The notes under the pieces are model-generated. The model was not told where the DNA came from and did not search any database. It saw only the letters and a program-made list of their open reading frames with translations. Source: DATKDF01 sp035512795 (GTDB taxonomy: Bacteria > Acidobacteriota > Vicinamibacteria > Vicinamibacterales > SCN-69-37). From it: a DNA stretch of 19,483 nt. The DNA lies in contig DATKDF010000151.1 of the NCBI GenBank assembly GCA_035512795.1, positions 1 through 19,483 on the forward strand, given 5' to 3'. The translations under genes and the position numbers were made by a program. Shown piece after piece: positions 1-6,978 of the stretch (positions within the stretch are counted from its first letter, which is position 1; every line of letters starts with the position of its first letter).

Positions 1-225
1 GCGCATCAGGTCGTCGCGATAGAGCGCGATGTCGAGCGCGCCGGTCGCCACCTCGGTCCCCGTGATGGCCTGGATCGCCGTGGCGAGCCGTGCCGCAATC
101 GGCACGCCGCGCGTGTGAATGCCGATGAGCCCGAGATCCTCGACGCCCCGGTTGCGCTCGACGATTTCGTGGGCAATCCGGGTCAGGCTGCGGGCAATCC
201 GATCCGCATCCATCACGATCGGCAT
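1..225 (-). CDS. pyrR: PyrR, bifunctional pyr RNA-binding regulator / uracil phosphoribosyltransferase (N-terminal part)
   Basis: Seventy-five codons are present and the gene continues off the left edge. The protein begins MPIVMDADRIARSL and contains RIAHEIVERN, a GIHTRG loop and ends with DIALYRDDL, which is the standard order of the PyrR N-terminal half. PyrR binds pyr leader RNA when UMP is high and has some uracil phosphoribosyltransferase activity. Its PRPP-binding motif would lie beyond the window. The start could be the ATG at 225-223 or the ATG at 213-211. The second overlaps the stop codon of a short upstream ORF (TGATG), which would allow translational coupling. Upstream lies a PyrR-binding hairpin, so the gene probably autoregulates itself and any pyrB/pyrC genes behind it. 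Identity is secure; the start is not. Confidence 0.92.
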   Translation of the reverse strand, partial: MPIVMDADRIARSLTRIAHEIVERNRGVEDLGLIGIHTRGVPIAARLATAIQAITGTEVATGALDIALYRDDLMR

Positions 226-272
226 GCGGCCCCCGGGTCGACAGACGTGGAGTGTGAGCGAAGGCTGGACAT
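213..272 (-). CDS. Putative 19-codon leader ORF coupled to pyrR
   Basis: An ATG lies 5 nt after an AAGAGG ribosome-binding sequence. That sequence is itself the 3' arm of the PyrR-binding hairpin. The ORF encodes MSSLRSHSTSVDPGAACRS and ends in TGA at 215-213, which overlaps an in-frame pyrR ATG at 213-211. The best ribosome-binding site in this leader belongs to the small ORF and not to pyrR. It therefore probably loads ribosomes that pass on to pyrR by termination-reinitiation. The peptide sequence itself may not matter. There is no homology evidence for it; the case rests only on arrangement. Confidence 0.45.
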   Translation of the reverse strand: MSSLRSHSTSVDPGAACRS

Positions 273-277
273 GGACA

Positions 278-311
278 CCTCTTCGCGGTCTCTCAGGACC
301 GCGTTAAAGAG
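278..311 (-). promoter_or_regulatory. PyrR-binding RNA hairpin in the pyrR leader
   Basis: Read on the minus strand, the RNA has an outer stem CUCUU/AAGAG (311-307 with 283-279) and an inner stem GCGGUC/GACCGC. The conserved core is GGUCCUGAGAGACC, and UUUAAC precedes the inner stem. This matches the known PyrR anti-antiterminator loop consensus (UCCNGNGAG core). The distal strand AAGAGG doubles as a Shine-Dalgarno sequence. I see no terminator hairpin with a U-run between here and pyrR, so bound PyrR more likely blocks translation than attenuates transcription. Confidence 0.85.
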
Positions 312-327
312 CTGAGACAGTCTAGCA
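312..327 (-). promoter_or_regulatory. Putative pyrR promoter (extended -10)
   Basis: On the minus strand TGCTAGACT (327-319) has the form TGnTAnnnT of an extended -10 element. No good -35 is visible at 347-342 (CGGTAG). Transcription would start near 312-314, directly at the foot of the PyrR-binding hairpin, giving a very short leader. Confidence 0.45.
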
Positions 328-341
328 CGGGTGACACGCGC

Positions 342-2084
342 CTACCGTTCGTGCGTCGCGACATACGCCACCGGCCGGTCGCGCGTGAACACGGGCAGGA
401 ACAGATCGGTCCGCGCAAACCCGTCCATGTCCCGTCCCACGCGCAGGCCGAGGTAGTAGAGCACCGTCGGCACGAGGTCGACAATCGATCCGCGCCGGAA
501 CGTCCCCGTCGCGGCCTGCGTGCCGTAGGCGATGAGGAAGCCGTCGGGTGCCGAGTCGTGCGTGCCGCCGAGCGGGGGACGACCGAGGAGGCGTGCCACC
601 AGACGTGCCGGCAGCGGTGTCGGGGCCATGCCGAACCCGGAGACGACCAGCAGCAGGTCGCCGGGAGCCAGCCGGTTGACCTCGGTGCCAATGAGCTCAT
701 CCACCCGTGCGTAGTACCGGTCGAGGACCGGCGGTTGCGGCCCCTCGCTCCGGACCTGACCGAAGAGCGTCGGCTGTGCGTCCTGCAGGTGCGCGTGACC
801 GAACGAGGCCAGCCCCTCGAGACGCAGCGCCATGAGCCGCGGCGAAAACTGTCCTTCGAGACGCGCCGCGGTCGCCGCATACGCCTGGTCCCACCGCGCC
901 GGCATCAGGCCGGCCGGCTCGGCCTCATCGGCAGACACCGCCGTGACGACGTCCTGCCAGGGGCGGGCCAGCCAGTCATCGAAAAGCTCGCGCGCCGCGG
1001 CAATCGCGTTGGTGGGCTCGGCCGCATTCGAGTCATCCAGCCGCAGCGGCGAACTGGCCGACTCGTCGAACCGGTCGCTCACGATGTAGCCGCGATCGGT
1101 CCGGGCCGGGTAGGTCAGGGGCCAGCCCACGATCCCGGCCGCCAGGCCATGGTCGGCCAGAATGGCCCAGAGCGGGCGGGCGGTGAGCGATGCGGCCGTG
1201 ACGGCCGACTGCCGGACGAACTGCTGCTGGACGAGCGAACCGGCGAAGACGTGGTTCGGCAGCAGGCTGACCGGATCGGGCTCGTCGGCCGCCACTTCGT
1301 AGACGGCCGCGGACCGGACACCGTTCTTCGGCGGCAATTTGCCGGTGGCGGCCGCCGCCCAGACCGGAGCAGCCTGGGTGGGCCGAAGCGTGGCGAGGTC
1401 GATCGACGCCCCCTGGTCCAGAAGCCGGGCAAAGGTCGGGAGCCGCCCGACGGCCACGCGCTGTCGGATGAACCCGAGCGAGGCACCGTCGAGCAGCACG
1501 AGCCGCACGCGCGGTCCCGACCCGGCCGCCCTGGCCGGCCGGGTCCGCCGGTCGGCCGGTACGGCCAGCTCGCCCAGCCCACGCAGCCCGAGCGGCGTCA
1601 CGAGCGACAGCACGAGGGTGACCGAGAGCAGGACAGCCATCGGCCGGGTGCCGCGGCGGCCGAACGAGTACCGCAGTAGCGCGATGATGAACAGCACGGC
1701 GGCCGAGACGGTCGTCGCCACCGCGCCCTGGCGCATCCGTTCGGCGGCCCCCTCGGTCAGAATGGCGCGGAAGGCCTCGAGATTGGCCCACGTGACGACC
1801 GCCGCACCGGCCGCGCCGAAGGCGCCAAGCCAGGCGAGCAGCCGGAGGCTCAGCCACGCCGGCCGGAGCGCGACCGTGCCGAGCAGTTCGCGCGCCACGA
1901 GCAGGAAGAAGAGGCCGAGGCCGAGCACCGGACCGTACAGCGAGAGGAGCGCCACAAACCATCCGCCGGCGGTCTCCGACGGCAGCGAGACCTGCGGGTT
2001 CAGTTGGAGCACGAGGACGAACAGGTAGGTGGCGACCAGCACGCCGCCCGTCGCCGCGTTGGTCAGCATGCGCAGGTAGTGCAT
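342..2084 (-). CDS. Membrane-anchored alkaline phosphatase / type I phosphodiesterase superfamily protein, active site degenerate
   Basis: A 580-residue protein. About five hydrophobic helices (residues ~10-28, 42-66, 78-100, 120-138, 148-168) precede a soluble domain of the type I phosphodiesterase/nucleotide pyrophosphatase fold. Recognisable elements are VLLDGAS (D199), PTQAAPVW followed by the ATGKLPPKNG turn (235-254), YYARVDELIG (457-466), VSGFGM (481-486), GTHD (507-510) and a C-terminal VPTVLYYLGL. Compared by eye with active members, the Thr/Ser nucleophile is Ala238 and the usual SDHG ligands read SGFG. H430 and H509 remain. It may be an inactive relative or use another chemistry. 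The ATG at 2084 was chosen because longer versions (to 2210) lack family-like sequence and would run into the divergent pyrK. It lies upstream of pyrR on the same strand, but pyrR has its own promoter. Confidence 0.8.
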   Translation of the reverse strand: MHYLRMLTNAATGGVLVATYLFVLVLQLNPQVSLPSETAGGWFVALLSLYGPVLGLGLFFLLVARELLGTVALRPAWLSLRLLAWLGAFGAAGAAVVTWANLEAFRAILTEGAAERMRQGAVATTVSAAVLFIIALLRYSFGRRGTRPMAVLLSVTLVLSLVTPLGLRGLGELAVPADRRTRPARAAGSGPRVRLVLLDGASLGFIRQRVAVGRLPTFARLLDQGASIDLATLRPTQAAPVWAAAATGKLPPKNGVRSAAVYEVAADEPDPVSLLPNHVFAGSLVQQQFVRQSAVTAASLTARPLWAILADHGLAAGIVGWPLTYPARTDRGYIVSDRFDESASSPLRLDDSNAAEPTNAIAAARELFDDWLARPWQDVVTAVSADEAEPAGLMPARWDQAYAATAARLEGQFSPRLMALRLEGLASFGHAHLQDAQPTLFGQVRSEGPQPPVLDRYYARVDELIGTEVNRLAPGDLLLVVSGFGMAPTPLPARLVARLLGRPPLGGTHDSAPDGFLIAYGTQAATGTFRRGSIVDLVPTVLYYLGLRVGRDMDGFARTDLFLPVFTRDRPVAYVATHER

Positions 2085-2111
2085 CGCCGCGGCGCCCCCA
2101 TGGCATCGGAG

Positions 2112-2151
2112 TTTTCCACAGGTCGACCTCCGACCCCGTATACTTTCGATC
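2112..2151 (+). promoter_or_regulatory. Putative leaderless promoter of pyrKDF
   Basis: TATACT at 2139-2144 is a good -10 element. The first transcribed base would be about 2150-2152, which is at the GTG start codon of pyrK (2152). No Shine-Dalgarno sequence precedes that GTG. The -35 region (around 2112-2121, TTTTCCACA) is weak. No PyrR-binding loop is visible here. Confidence 0.5.
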
Positions 2152-2976
2152 GTGATCGTCGATGTGTCGGCCGAGGTCCTGGAGAATGTCCGACTGTCGC
2201 CCGAGTTCAACGTCCTGTCACTGGCTGCGCCAGCCGTCGCGCGCCTGACGCGGCCCGGTCAATTCGTGATGGTCCGGGTGCGACCGGGCCTCGATCCGCT
2301 CCTGCGGCGTCCGTTCTCCGTCTTCGAGATTCTCCGCGACGACGCGGGACAGCCGCGTGGCATCAGCCTGCTCAACAAGATCGCCGGCGTCGGCACCGGG
2401 TGGCTGTACCGCGCCGAGCCGGGCACGCGCGTCGACGTCCTCGGCCCGCTCGGCCAGCCGTTCGCGCCGGTCGATCCGCCGGCCGAGGCGTGGATGGTGG
2501 CGGGCGGTGTGGGCCTGGCGCCGTTTGCGACGCTGGCCGAGGCCCTGGCCCTGCGGGGCACGTCGATGACGCTCTTCTACGGCGCCCGCACGGCTGAGGC
2601 GCTCTACCGCACGGACCTGTTCGAGCGGCTGGGCGCCCGCCTGTCACTCTCGACCGACGACGGCAGCCGCGGCGCGCACGGCCGGATCACCGGTCCGCTC
2701 GAGCAGGCCCTCGACGCCCTCGACGGCCGGCCCGTCACGATCTACGCCTGCGGGCCGACGCCGATGATGCGGGCCGTCTCGGCGCTTGCGGCCCACCGCG
2801 ACGCCCCGGTGTTCGTCTCTCTCGAACCGGTGATGGGCTGCGGAATGGGCGGCTGCTACAGTTGCGTCGTCCGCGTGCAGGCTGGCGAGCGCGGCAGGTT
2901 CGTGCGTTCGTGCCTCGAAGGGCCGGTCTTCGACGCCTCGACCCTCGTCTGGGAGGCCCTGCCCGCGGGGCACTGA
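2152..2976 (+). CDS. pyrK: Dihydroorotate dehydrogenase B, electron-transfer subunit
   Basis: A 274-residue FAD/[2Fe-2S] subunit that passes electrons from the class 1B dihydroorotate dehydrogenase to NAD. The FAD-binding motif RRPFS is at 52-56, the nucleotide-binding glycine motif GGVGLAP at 118-124 and a CGPTPM segment at 200-205. The iron-sulfur ligands are C230, C235, C238 and C254, spaced C-x4-C-x2-C-x15-C as in PyrK. The start is GTG, with a -10-like TATACT 8 nt upstream and no ribosome-binding site, so translation may begin on a leaderless mRNA. The gene ends 3 bases before pyrD, its partner subunit. Identification is firm. Confidence 0.95.
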   Translation: MIVDVSAEVLENVRLSPEFNVLSLAAPAVARLTRPGQFVMVRVRPGLDPLLRRPFSVFEILRDDAGQPRGISLLNKIAGVGTGWLYRAEPGTRVDVLGPLGQPFAPVDPPAEAWMVAGGVGLAPFATLAEALALRGTSMTLFYGARTAEALYRTDLFERLGARLSLSTDDGSRGAHGRITGPLEQALDALDGRPVTIYACGPTPMMRAVSALAAHRDAPVFVSLEPVMGCGMGGCYSCVVRVQAGERGRFVRSCLEGPVFDASTLVWEALPAGH

Positions 2977-2979
2977 GCC

Positions 2980-3909
2980 ATGCGCGACCTGACCGTTCAG
3001 ATCGGCTCGCTTCGACTGACAAATCCGCTCATCGCCGCGTCGGGTTGCTTCGGCTACGGCGTCGAGTACGCCGGGGCCATCGACCTGTCGACGCTCGGCG
3101 GGGTCGCCGTCAAGGGCCTGTTTCTCGCCGAGCGCGACGGGCACGCGCCGCCCCGCATCGTGGAAACGCCGGCGGGCATGCTGAACGCCATCGGCCTGCA
3201 GGGCATCGGCGTGCACCGGTTCGTGGCCGAACGGCTGCCTGAGTTGCGGCGGCTGGGCGCGACGGTGTTCGTCAACATCTGCGGCTCGACGATCGACGAG
3301 TACTGTGAGGTGGCGCGCGTGCTGTCCGACGCGGAGGGCGTCGCCGCGCTCGAACTGAACATCTCGTGCCCGAACATCAAGGAAGGCGGCCTCCAGTTCG
3401 GTTGCAGCCTCACGGGCACGCACGACGTCGTATCGGCAGTCCGCAAGGTGACGTCGTTGCCGATCATCCCGAAGCTCACCCCCAACGTGACCGATGTCGC
3501 CTCGTTTGCCCGCGCGTCCGAAGAGGCCGGTGCCGACGCCGTGTCGCTCGTCAACACGTTTCTCGCCATGGCCATCGACGTCGAGACCCGCCGGCCGAAG
3601 CTCACCAACGTGCTCGGCGGCCTCAGCGGACCCGCCATCCGGCCCATTGCCGTCCGGATGGTCTGGGAGTGCGCCCAGGCCGTCAAGCTCCCTGTCATCG
3701 GCATGGGCGGCATCGCGACGACCGACGACGTGGTCGAGTTCATGCTGGCCGGCGCAACCGCGGTGCAGGTCGGCACCGCAAACTTCGTCGACCCCTTCAT
3801 CTGGACGCGGCTGCTCTCGGGACTCGACACGTACCTCGAGCGGCACGACATCGGGCGCGCAGCCGACCTGGTCGGGGCCCTCGACCTCGGCCACCCGGAA
3901 CCGGCATGA
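2980..3909 (+). CDS. pyrD: Dihydroorotate dehydrogenase B, catalytic subunit (class 1B)
   Basis: A 309-residue FMN enzyme that oxidises dihydroorotate to orotate in the cytoplasm. The catalytic-base cysteine of class 1 enzymes is C130 in NISCPNIKEGG, the same position as in Lactococcus DHOD. The substrate/FMN segments are NTFLAMAID, GGLSGPAI, GMGGI and AGATAVQVGTANF. The length is normal. Together with pyrK directly upstream this specifies the NAD-linked 1B enzyme and not the quinone-linked class 2. Its stop overlaps the pyrF start by 4 bases (ATGA at 3906-3909), so the three genes form one operon. Confidence 0.96.
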   Translation: MRDLTVQIGSLRLTNPLIAASGCFGYGVEYAGAIDLSTLGGVAVKGLFLAERDGHAPPRIVETPAGMLNAIGLQGIGVHRFVAERLPELRRLGATVFVNICGSTIDEYCEVARVLSDAEGVAALELNISCPNIKEGGLQFGCSLTGTHDVVSAVRKVTSLPIIPKLTPNVTDVASFARASEEAGADAVSLVNTFLAMAIDVETRRPKLTNVLGGLSGPAIRPIAVRMVWECAQAVKLPVIGMGGIATTDDVVEFMLAGATAVQVGTANFVDPFIWTRLLSGLDTYLERHDIGRAADLVGALDLGHPEPA

Positions 3910-4652
3910 ACCCGATCCTCGTCGCGCTCGACGTGCCGACCGAGGCCGGCGCCAGGGCGCTGGCCGACCAGGTCCGGGGCGAGGTTGGCGGGCTCAAGGT
4001 CGGCAGCCAGCTCTTCACCGCGACAGGCCCGGGCTTTGTCCGCACACTCGTCGAGGCCGGCGACCGCGTCTTCCTCGACCTGAAGTTCCACGACATTCCC
4101 AACACGGTCTCGGGCGCGGTCCACTCGGCGTGCGACCTGGGTGTGTGGATGGTCAACGTGCACGCCTCGGGCGGCCCGGCCATGCTCGAAGCCGCCCGCT
4201 GGGCCGCCGGCGATGCGGCCGGCCGGCCGCTCGTCATCGCCGTCACGGTGCTGACGAGCCTCGATCGGGCAGCGCTCGATGCAATCGGTGTGACGGCCTC
4301 GCCGCTCGATCACGTCGTCCGGCTGGCGCGGCTGGCCGAATCGGCCGGGCTCGACGGCGTCGTGGCCTCGCCGCAGGAGACCGGAGCCATCCGTGAGGCC
4401 TGCGGCCGGGACTTCCTGATCGTGACGCCGGGGATACGGGGAGCAAGCGCGGACCTGGCGGCGGCGCGCGGGGGCGCCCTGACAGCGGGCGACGATCAGA
4501 AGCGGACGATGACGCCAGCTGGAGCGATGGCGGCGGGCAGTTCGTACCTGGTGGTGGGACGGCCGATCACGGCTGCGTCCGACCCGCGAGCTGCCGCGCG
4601 TCGGATCGCAGCCGAGATCCTCGATCGCTCGTCTACTTCGCCGTCACGGTGA
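3906..4652 (+). CDS. pyrF: Orotidine 5'-phosphate decarboxylase
   Basis: A 248-residue enzyme that decarboxylates OMP to UMP, the last step of de novo pyrimidine synthesis. It begins NPILVALDVPT, has LKVGSQLF (K31) and carries the catalytic D-x-K-x-x-D motif in FLDLKFHDIPNT (D58, K60, D63). Later it has VTVLTSL, VASPQE, VTPGIR and VVGRPIT, which follows the usual order of the family. The start is fixed by the 4-base ATGA overlap with pyrD. The last 20 bases overlap the 3' end of the convergent pal gene and no terminator hairpin is seen between them. Confidence 0.96.
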   Translation: MNPILVALDVPTEAGARALADQVRGEVGGLKVGSQLFTATGPGFVRTLVEAGDRVFLDLKFHDIPNTVSGAVHSACDLGVWMVNVHASGGPAMLEAARWAAGDAAGRPLVIAVTVLTSLDRAALDAIGVTASPLDHVVRLARLAESAGLDGVVASPQETGAIREACGRDFLIVTPGIRGASADLAAARGGALTAGDDQKRTMTPAGAMAAGSSYLVVGRPITAASDPRAAARRIAAEILDRSSTSPSR

Positions 4653-5214
4653 AGTGGCCGCGCCGGTTGCGCGACCAGCAGGCCTCGCCGTCCTCCATGC
4701 AGACGGGGTCTTCCTCGCCCTTGCTGACCACGCTGATGCGCGAAGCGTCGATCCCGAGGCTTGCGAGGTAGTCGCGCACCGAGGCCGCGCGGCGCTCGCC
4801 GAGCGCAAGGTTGTACTCGGATGTGCCGCGGGCGTCGGCGTGACCTTCAATCAGGATGCGCGTCGACGTCCAGCGCCGCATCCACGTCGAGTTCTTCTGG
4901 AGGCTCGCCCGCGCCGCGTCGCTCAGTTCCGCCCGGTCGAGGTCGAAATACACGTCCTCGAGCGGCCGGGCGTCGTTCAGTTCCTCCAGTGACATCCGCG
5001 CAAACACCTCTTCCTCGGACGGCGGTGCCGGAGGCACGGGGGCCGGGGCCGGTGGAGGTGGCGGGGGCGGCGGCGGGGGCGCCTGCTGGGCCGGAGGCGG
5101 AGGCGGTGGCGGCGGTGGCGGCGGCGCTTCTGGCGGCGGATTGCCACCGCACGCGACGGTCACGGCCAGAAGTCCAGCTGCCGCGAACAGAGCCAGGGGA
5201 CGAAATCGGGTCAT
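4633..5214 (-). CDS. pal: Peptidoglycan-associated lipoprotein Pal (OmpA-like)
   Basis: A 193-residue lipoprotein of the outer-membrane inner face that binds peptidoglycan and normally works with TolB. It has a signal peptide with lipobox ending TVAC (C22). A proline-rich linker spans residues 26-65 with two runs of about ten or more prolines. The OmpA domain covers about 87-190, with VYFDLDRAEL, IEGHADARGTSEYN and NRRGHF, including the conserved Asp (D127) and Arg residues that bind diaminopimelate. C172 and C179 could form a disulfide in the periplasm. The ATG at 5214 has GGGAG about 6 bases upstream; an upstream extension in frame has no signal-peptide character. No tolB or other tol gene is adjacent in the window. 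Confidence 0.92.
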   Translation of the reverse strand: MTRFRPLALFAAAGLLAVTVACGGNPPPEAPPPPPPPPPPPAQQAPPPPPPPPPPAPAPVPPAPPSEEEVFARMSLEELNDARPLEDVYFDLDRAELSDAARASLQKNSTWMRRWTSTRILIEGHADARGTSEYNLALGERRAASVRDYLASLGIDASRISVVSKGEEDPVCMEDGEACWSRNRRGHFTVTAK

Positions 5215-5270
5215 CACACACTCCCTGCAAGGAAACAGCCACAACGCGCGCGCGCGGGAAGTTTGCGCCG

Positions 5271-5300
5271 AGCTTAGCGGTCGAACACGGCGCATGTCAA
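5271..5300 (-). promoter_or_regulatory. Putative pal promoter
   Basis: On the minus strand a consensus TTGACA (5300-5295) is followed after 18 bases by TAAGCT (5276-5271). The start would lie near 5264, leaving about 50 bases of leader before the pal ATG. Confidence 0.5.
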
Positions 5301-5396
5301 CGAAAGTCGGCTGAAACGGCGCTCGCGCACACCCGGCTGCCGTCGTACACCACCTGACTTCTCGGCCGCGGGGCCCCGGAGGATAATCCCCGGGCC

Positions 5397-6155
5397 ATGG
5401 ACCGGATGCTCGAAGCGACCGCGCGGGCCGAAGACCGCCACTTCTGGTTCCGCGCCCTACGCCGGAACGCGGGGCACCTGCTCGCCTCGGCGCTGGCGCC
5501 AGACAGCCGGGCCACGATCGTCGACTGCGGCGCCGGCACCGGCCGCAATCTGGACTGGCTCGCCCGTTTCGGCCGCGCCGTCGGCGTCGAGCTCTCGCCG
5601 GCCGGCCTCGCCGCCGCACGCGGCCGGGGCCACCGTCTGGTCCGCGCCACGGTGGCGGCGCTGCCCCTGGCCGATTCGAGCGTCGTCGCCGCCACGGCGT
5701 TCGACGTGCTCTACTGCCTGCCCGATGACATCGAACAACAGGCCCTGGCCGAGATGTGGCGTGTGCTCGAGCCCAATGGTGTGGCCGTCTTCCACGTGGC
5801 GGCCCTCGACGCCCTGCGCGGGTCGCACTCGACCCTCACCCGCGAGGTTCGCCGCTACACGCCGTCACGCCTGCGCTCCAGACTCGAAGCCGCCGGGTTC
5901 GTCGTCGAGCGACTGACCTTCACCAACCTGCCGACGTTCCCGGTAGCCCTCGCCTCGAGGACCCTCGAGCGGCTCACCGGCCGGGCACAACAGGCCTCGG
6001 ACGCCGACCTTGCCGTGCCCCTGCCGCCGCTCAACACGCTCTTCGACTGGTTGCTCCGGCTCGAGGGCTGGTGGCTGCGCCGGGCGAACGTGCCCATCGG
6101 CTCGTCGCTGCTCTGTCTGGCGAGAAAGGCCGACCGGCCGGTCAGACCTGGGTGA
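5397..6155 (+). CDS. Class I SAM-dependent methyltransferase
   Basis: A 252-residue cytoplasmic protein. Motif I, IVDCGAGTGRN (41-51), is the SAM-binding glycine loop. It is followed by an acidic VGVEL strand, an ALPLADSSV segment and a VLEPNGVAVFHV strand typical of the Methyltransf_11 fold. The N-terminus (AEDRHFWFRALRR) resembles methyltransferases acting on lipids or glycans, but the substrate cannot be told. The ATG at 5397 has GGAGG 14 bases upstream and a GATAAT 9 bases upstream (5382-5387). Either a distant ribosome-binding site or a leaderless start is possible. Its 3' end overlaps the end of the convergent larE by 14 bases. Confidence 0.85.
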   Translation: MDRMLEATARAEDRHFWFRALRRNAGHLLASALAPDSRATIVDCGAGTGRNLDWLARFGRAVGVELSPAGLAAARGRGHRLVRATVAALPLADSSVVAATAFDVLYCLPDDIEQQALAEMWRVLEPNGVAVFHVAALDALRGSHSTLTREVRRYTPSRLRSRLEAAGFVVERLTFTNLPTFPVALASRTLERLTGRAQQASDADLAVPLPPLNTLFDWLLRLEGWWLRRANVPIGSSLLCLARKADRPVRPG

Positions 6156-6978
6156 GGACGACGCCTTCGTTCAGGCTTCCCAGACGGTACCCGCGCGGAT
6201 CGATCTCCACCCGCCGGAAGCCCAGGGCGCGAATGGCGTCGTCGAGAGCCTGCGCAACCAGGGGGTCGGCCGCGCGGGCCAGTTCGCTCGCCCCCAGTTC
6301 GATGCGCGCCAGATCGCCGTGGTGTCGGACGCGCACCACGCGGAAGCCCTGGCCACGGACGGCGTCTTCAGCCGCTTCAATCGCGCGGAGTTTCTCGCCG
6401 GTCACTTCGGAGTGATACGGCACCCGCGATGACAGACACGCCGAAGCCGGCTCATCCCAGGTGGGCAACCCGGCCGCGCGCGACAACATCCGGATGTCGT
6501 CCTTGCCGAGCTCGGCCTGTTCGAGCGGGCTGATGACGCCGAAGTCGCGGGCCGCGCGGCGGCCCGGCCGATAGTCGCCGCGGTCGTCGGCATTGCTGCC
6601 GTCGGCCACCGCGGCAAATCCCCGGTCGCGGGCCATCGACGTCAGGGCCGTGTAGAGTTCGTGCTTGCAGTGATAGCACCGGTCCACGCCGTTGGCCCGG
6701 TAGGCCGGACGCGCCATCTCGTCGGTCTGGATGACTTCGTGCTGAAGCCCGAACGTCGACGCGATCGACAGCGCCATCTGGCGGTGGCGTTCCGGGTAGC
6801 TCGGACTGTCGGCCGTCACGGCCAGCGCACGGCGGCCGAGGGCACGGGCTGCGGCCCAGGCCAGGAAGGCCGAGTCCACACCGCCGCTATAGGCGACTAT
6901 CAGGGACGGCAGAGCCCGCAGGTGGGCATCGAGTGCAGCCGCCCGGCGCGCGATCCCCGGGACCGCCGTCGTCGTCAC
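6142..6978 (-). CDS. larE: LarE-family ATP-dependent sulfur transferase
   Basis: A 278-residue ATP pyrophosphatase of the adenine-nucleotide alpha-hydrolase superfamily. The PP-loop SGGVDS is at 31-36. C101 and C104 lie in RCYHCKHELY, and the cysteine matching the sacrificial sulfur donor of Lactiplantibacillus LarE is C181 in ASACLSSRVPY. LarE adenylates and then thiolates a pyridinium dicarboxylate precursor of the nickel-pincer nucleotide cofactor. Members with three such cysteines are reported to hold an iron-sulfur cluster that supplies sulfur without sacrificing a residue; this protein has all three. No larB or larC is in the window. The GTG start overlaps the stop of the upstream LysW-like gene (GTGA, 6975-6978), and the Shine-Dalgarno-like GGGAGGA is almost in contact with it, so translation is probably coupled. 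No alternative ATG precedes the PP-loop. Confidence 0.9.
   Translation of the reverse strand: MTTTAVPGIARRAAALDAHLRALPSLIVAYSGGVDSAFLAWAAARALGRRALAVTADSPSYPERHRQMALSIASTFGLQHEVIQTDEMARPAYRANGVDRCYHCKHELYTALTSMARDRGFAAVADGSNADDRGDYRPGRRAARDFGVISPLEQAELGKDDIRMLSRAAGLPTWDEPASACLSSRVPYHSEVTGEKLRAIEAAEDAVRGQGFRVVRVRHHGDLARIELGASELARAADPLVAQALDDAIRALGFRRVEIDPRGYRLGSLNEGVVLTQV

Noticed and set aside
226..278. Transcription attenuator downstream of the PyrR loop
   Set aside because: No GC-rich hairpin followed by a U-run is present before pyrR, so a translational mechanism fits better.
351..1679. A 442-codon open frame on the plus strand
   Set aside because: Antisense shadow of the phosphodiesterase-fold gene, with low-complexity Arg/Gly/Pro composition.
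2644..4313. Two long minus-strand frames opposite pyrK-pyrD-pyrF
   Set aside because: They lie antisense to clear enzymes and have no recognisable domain.
4856..5314. A glycine-rich plus-strand frame
   Set aside because: The glycine runs are the complement of the Pal polyproline codons.
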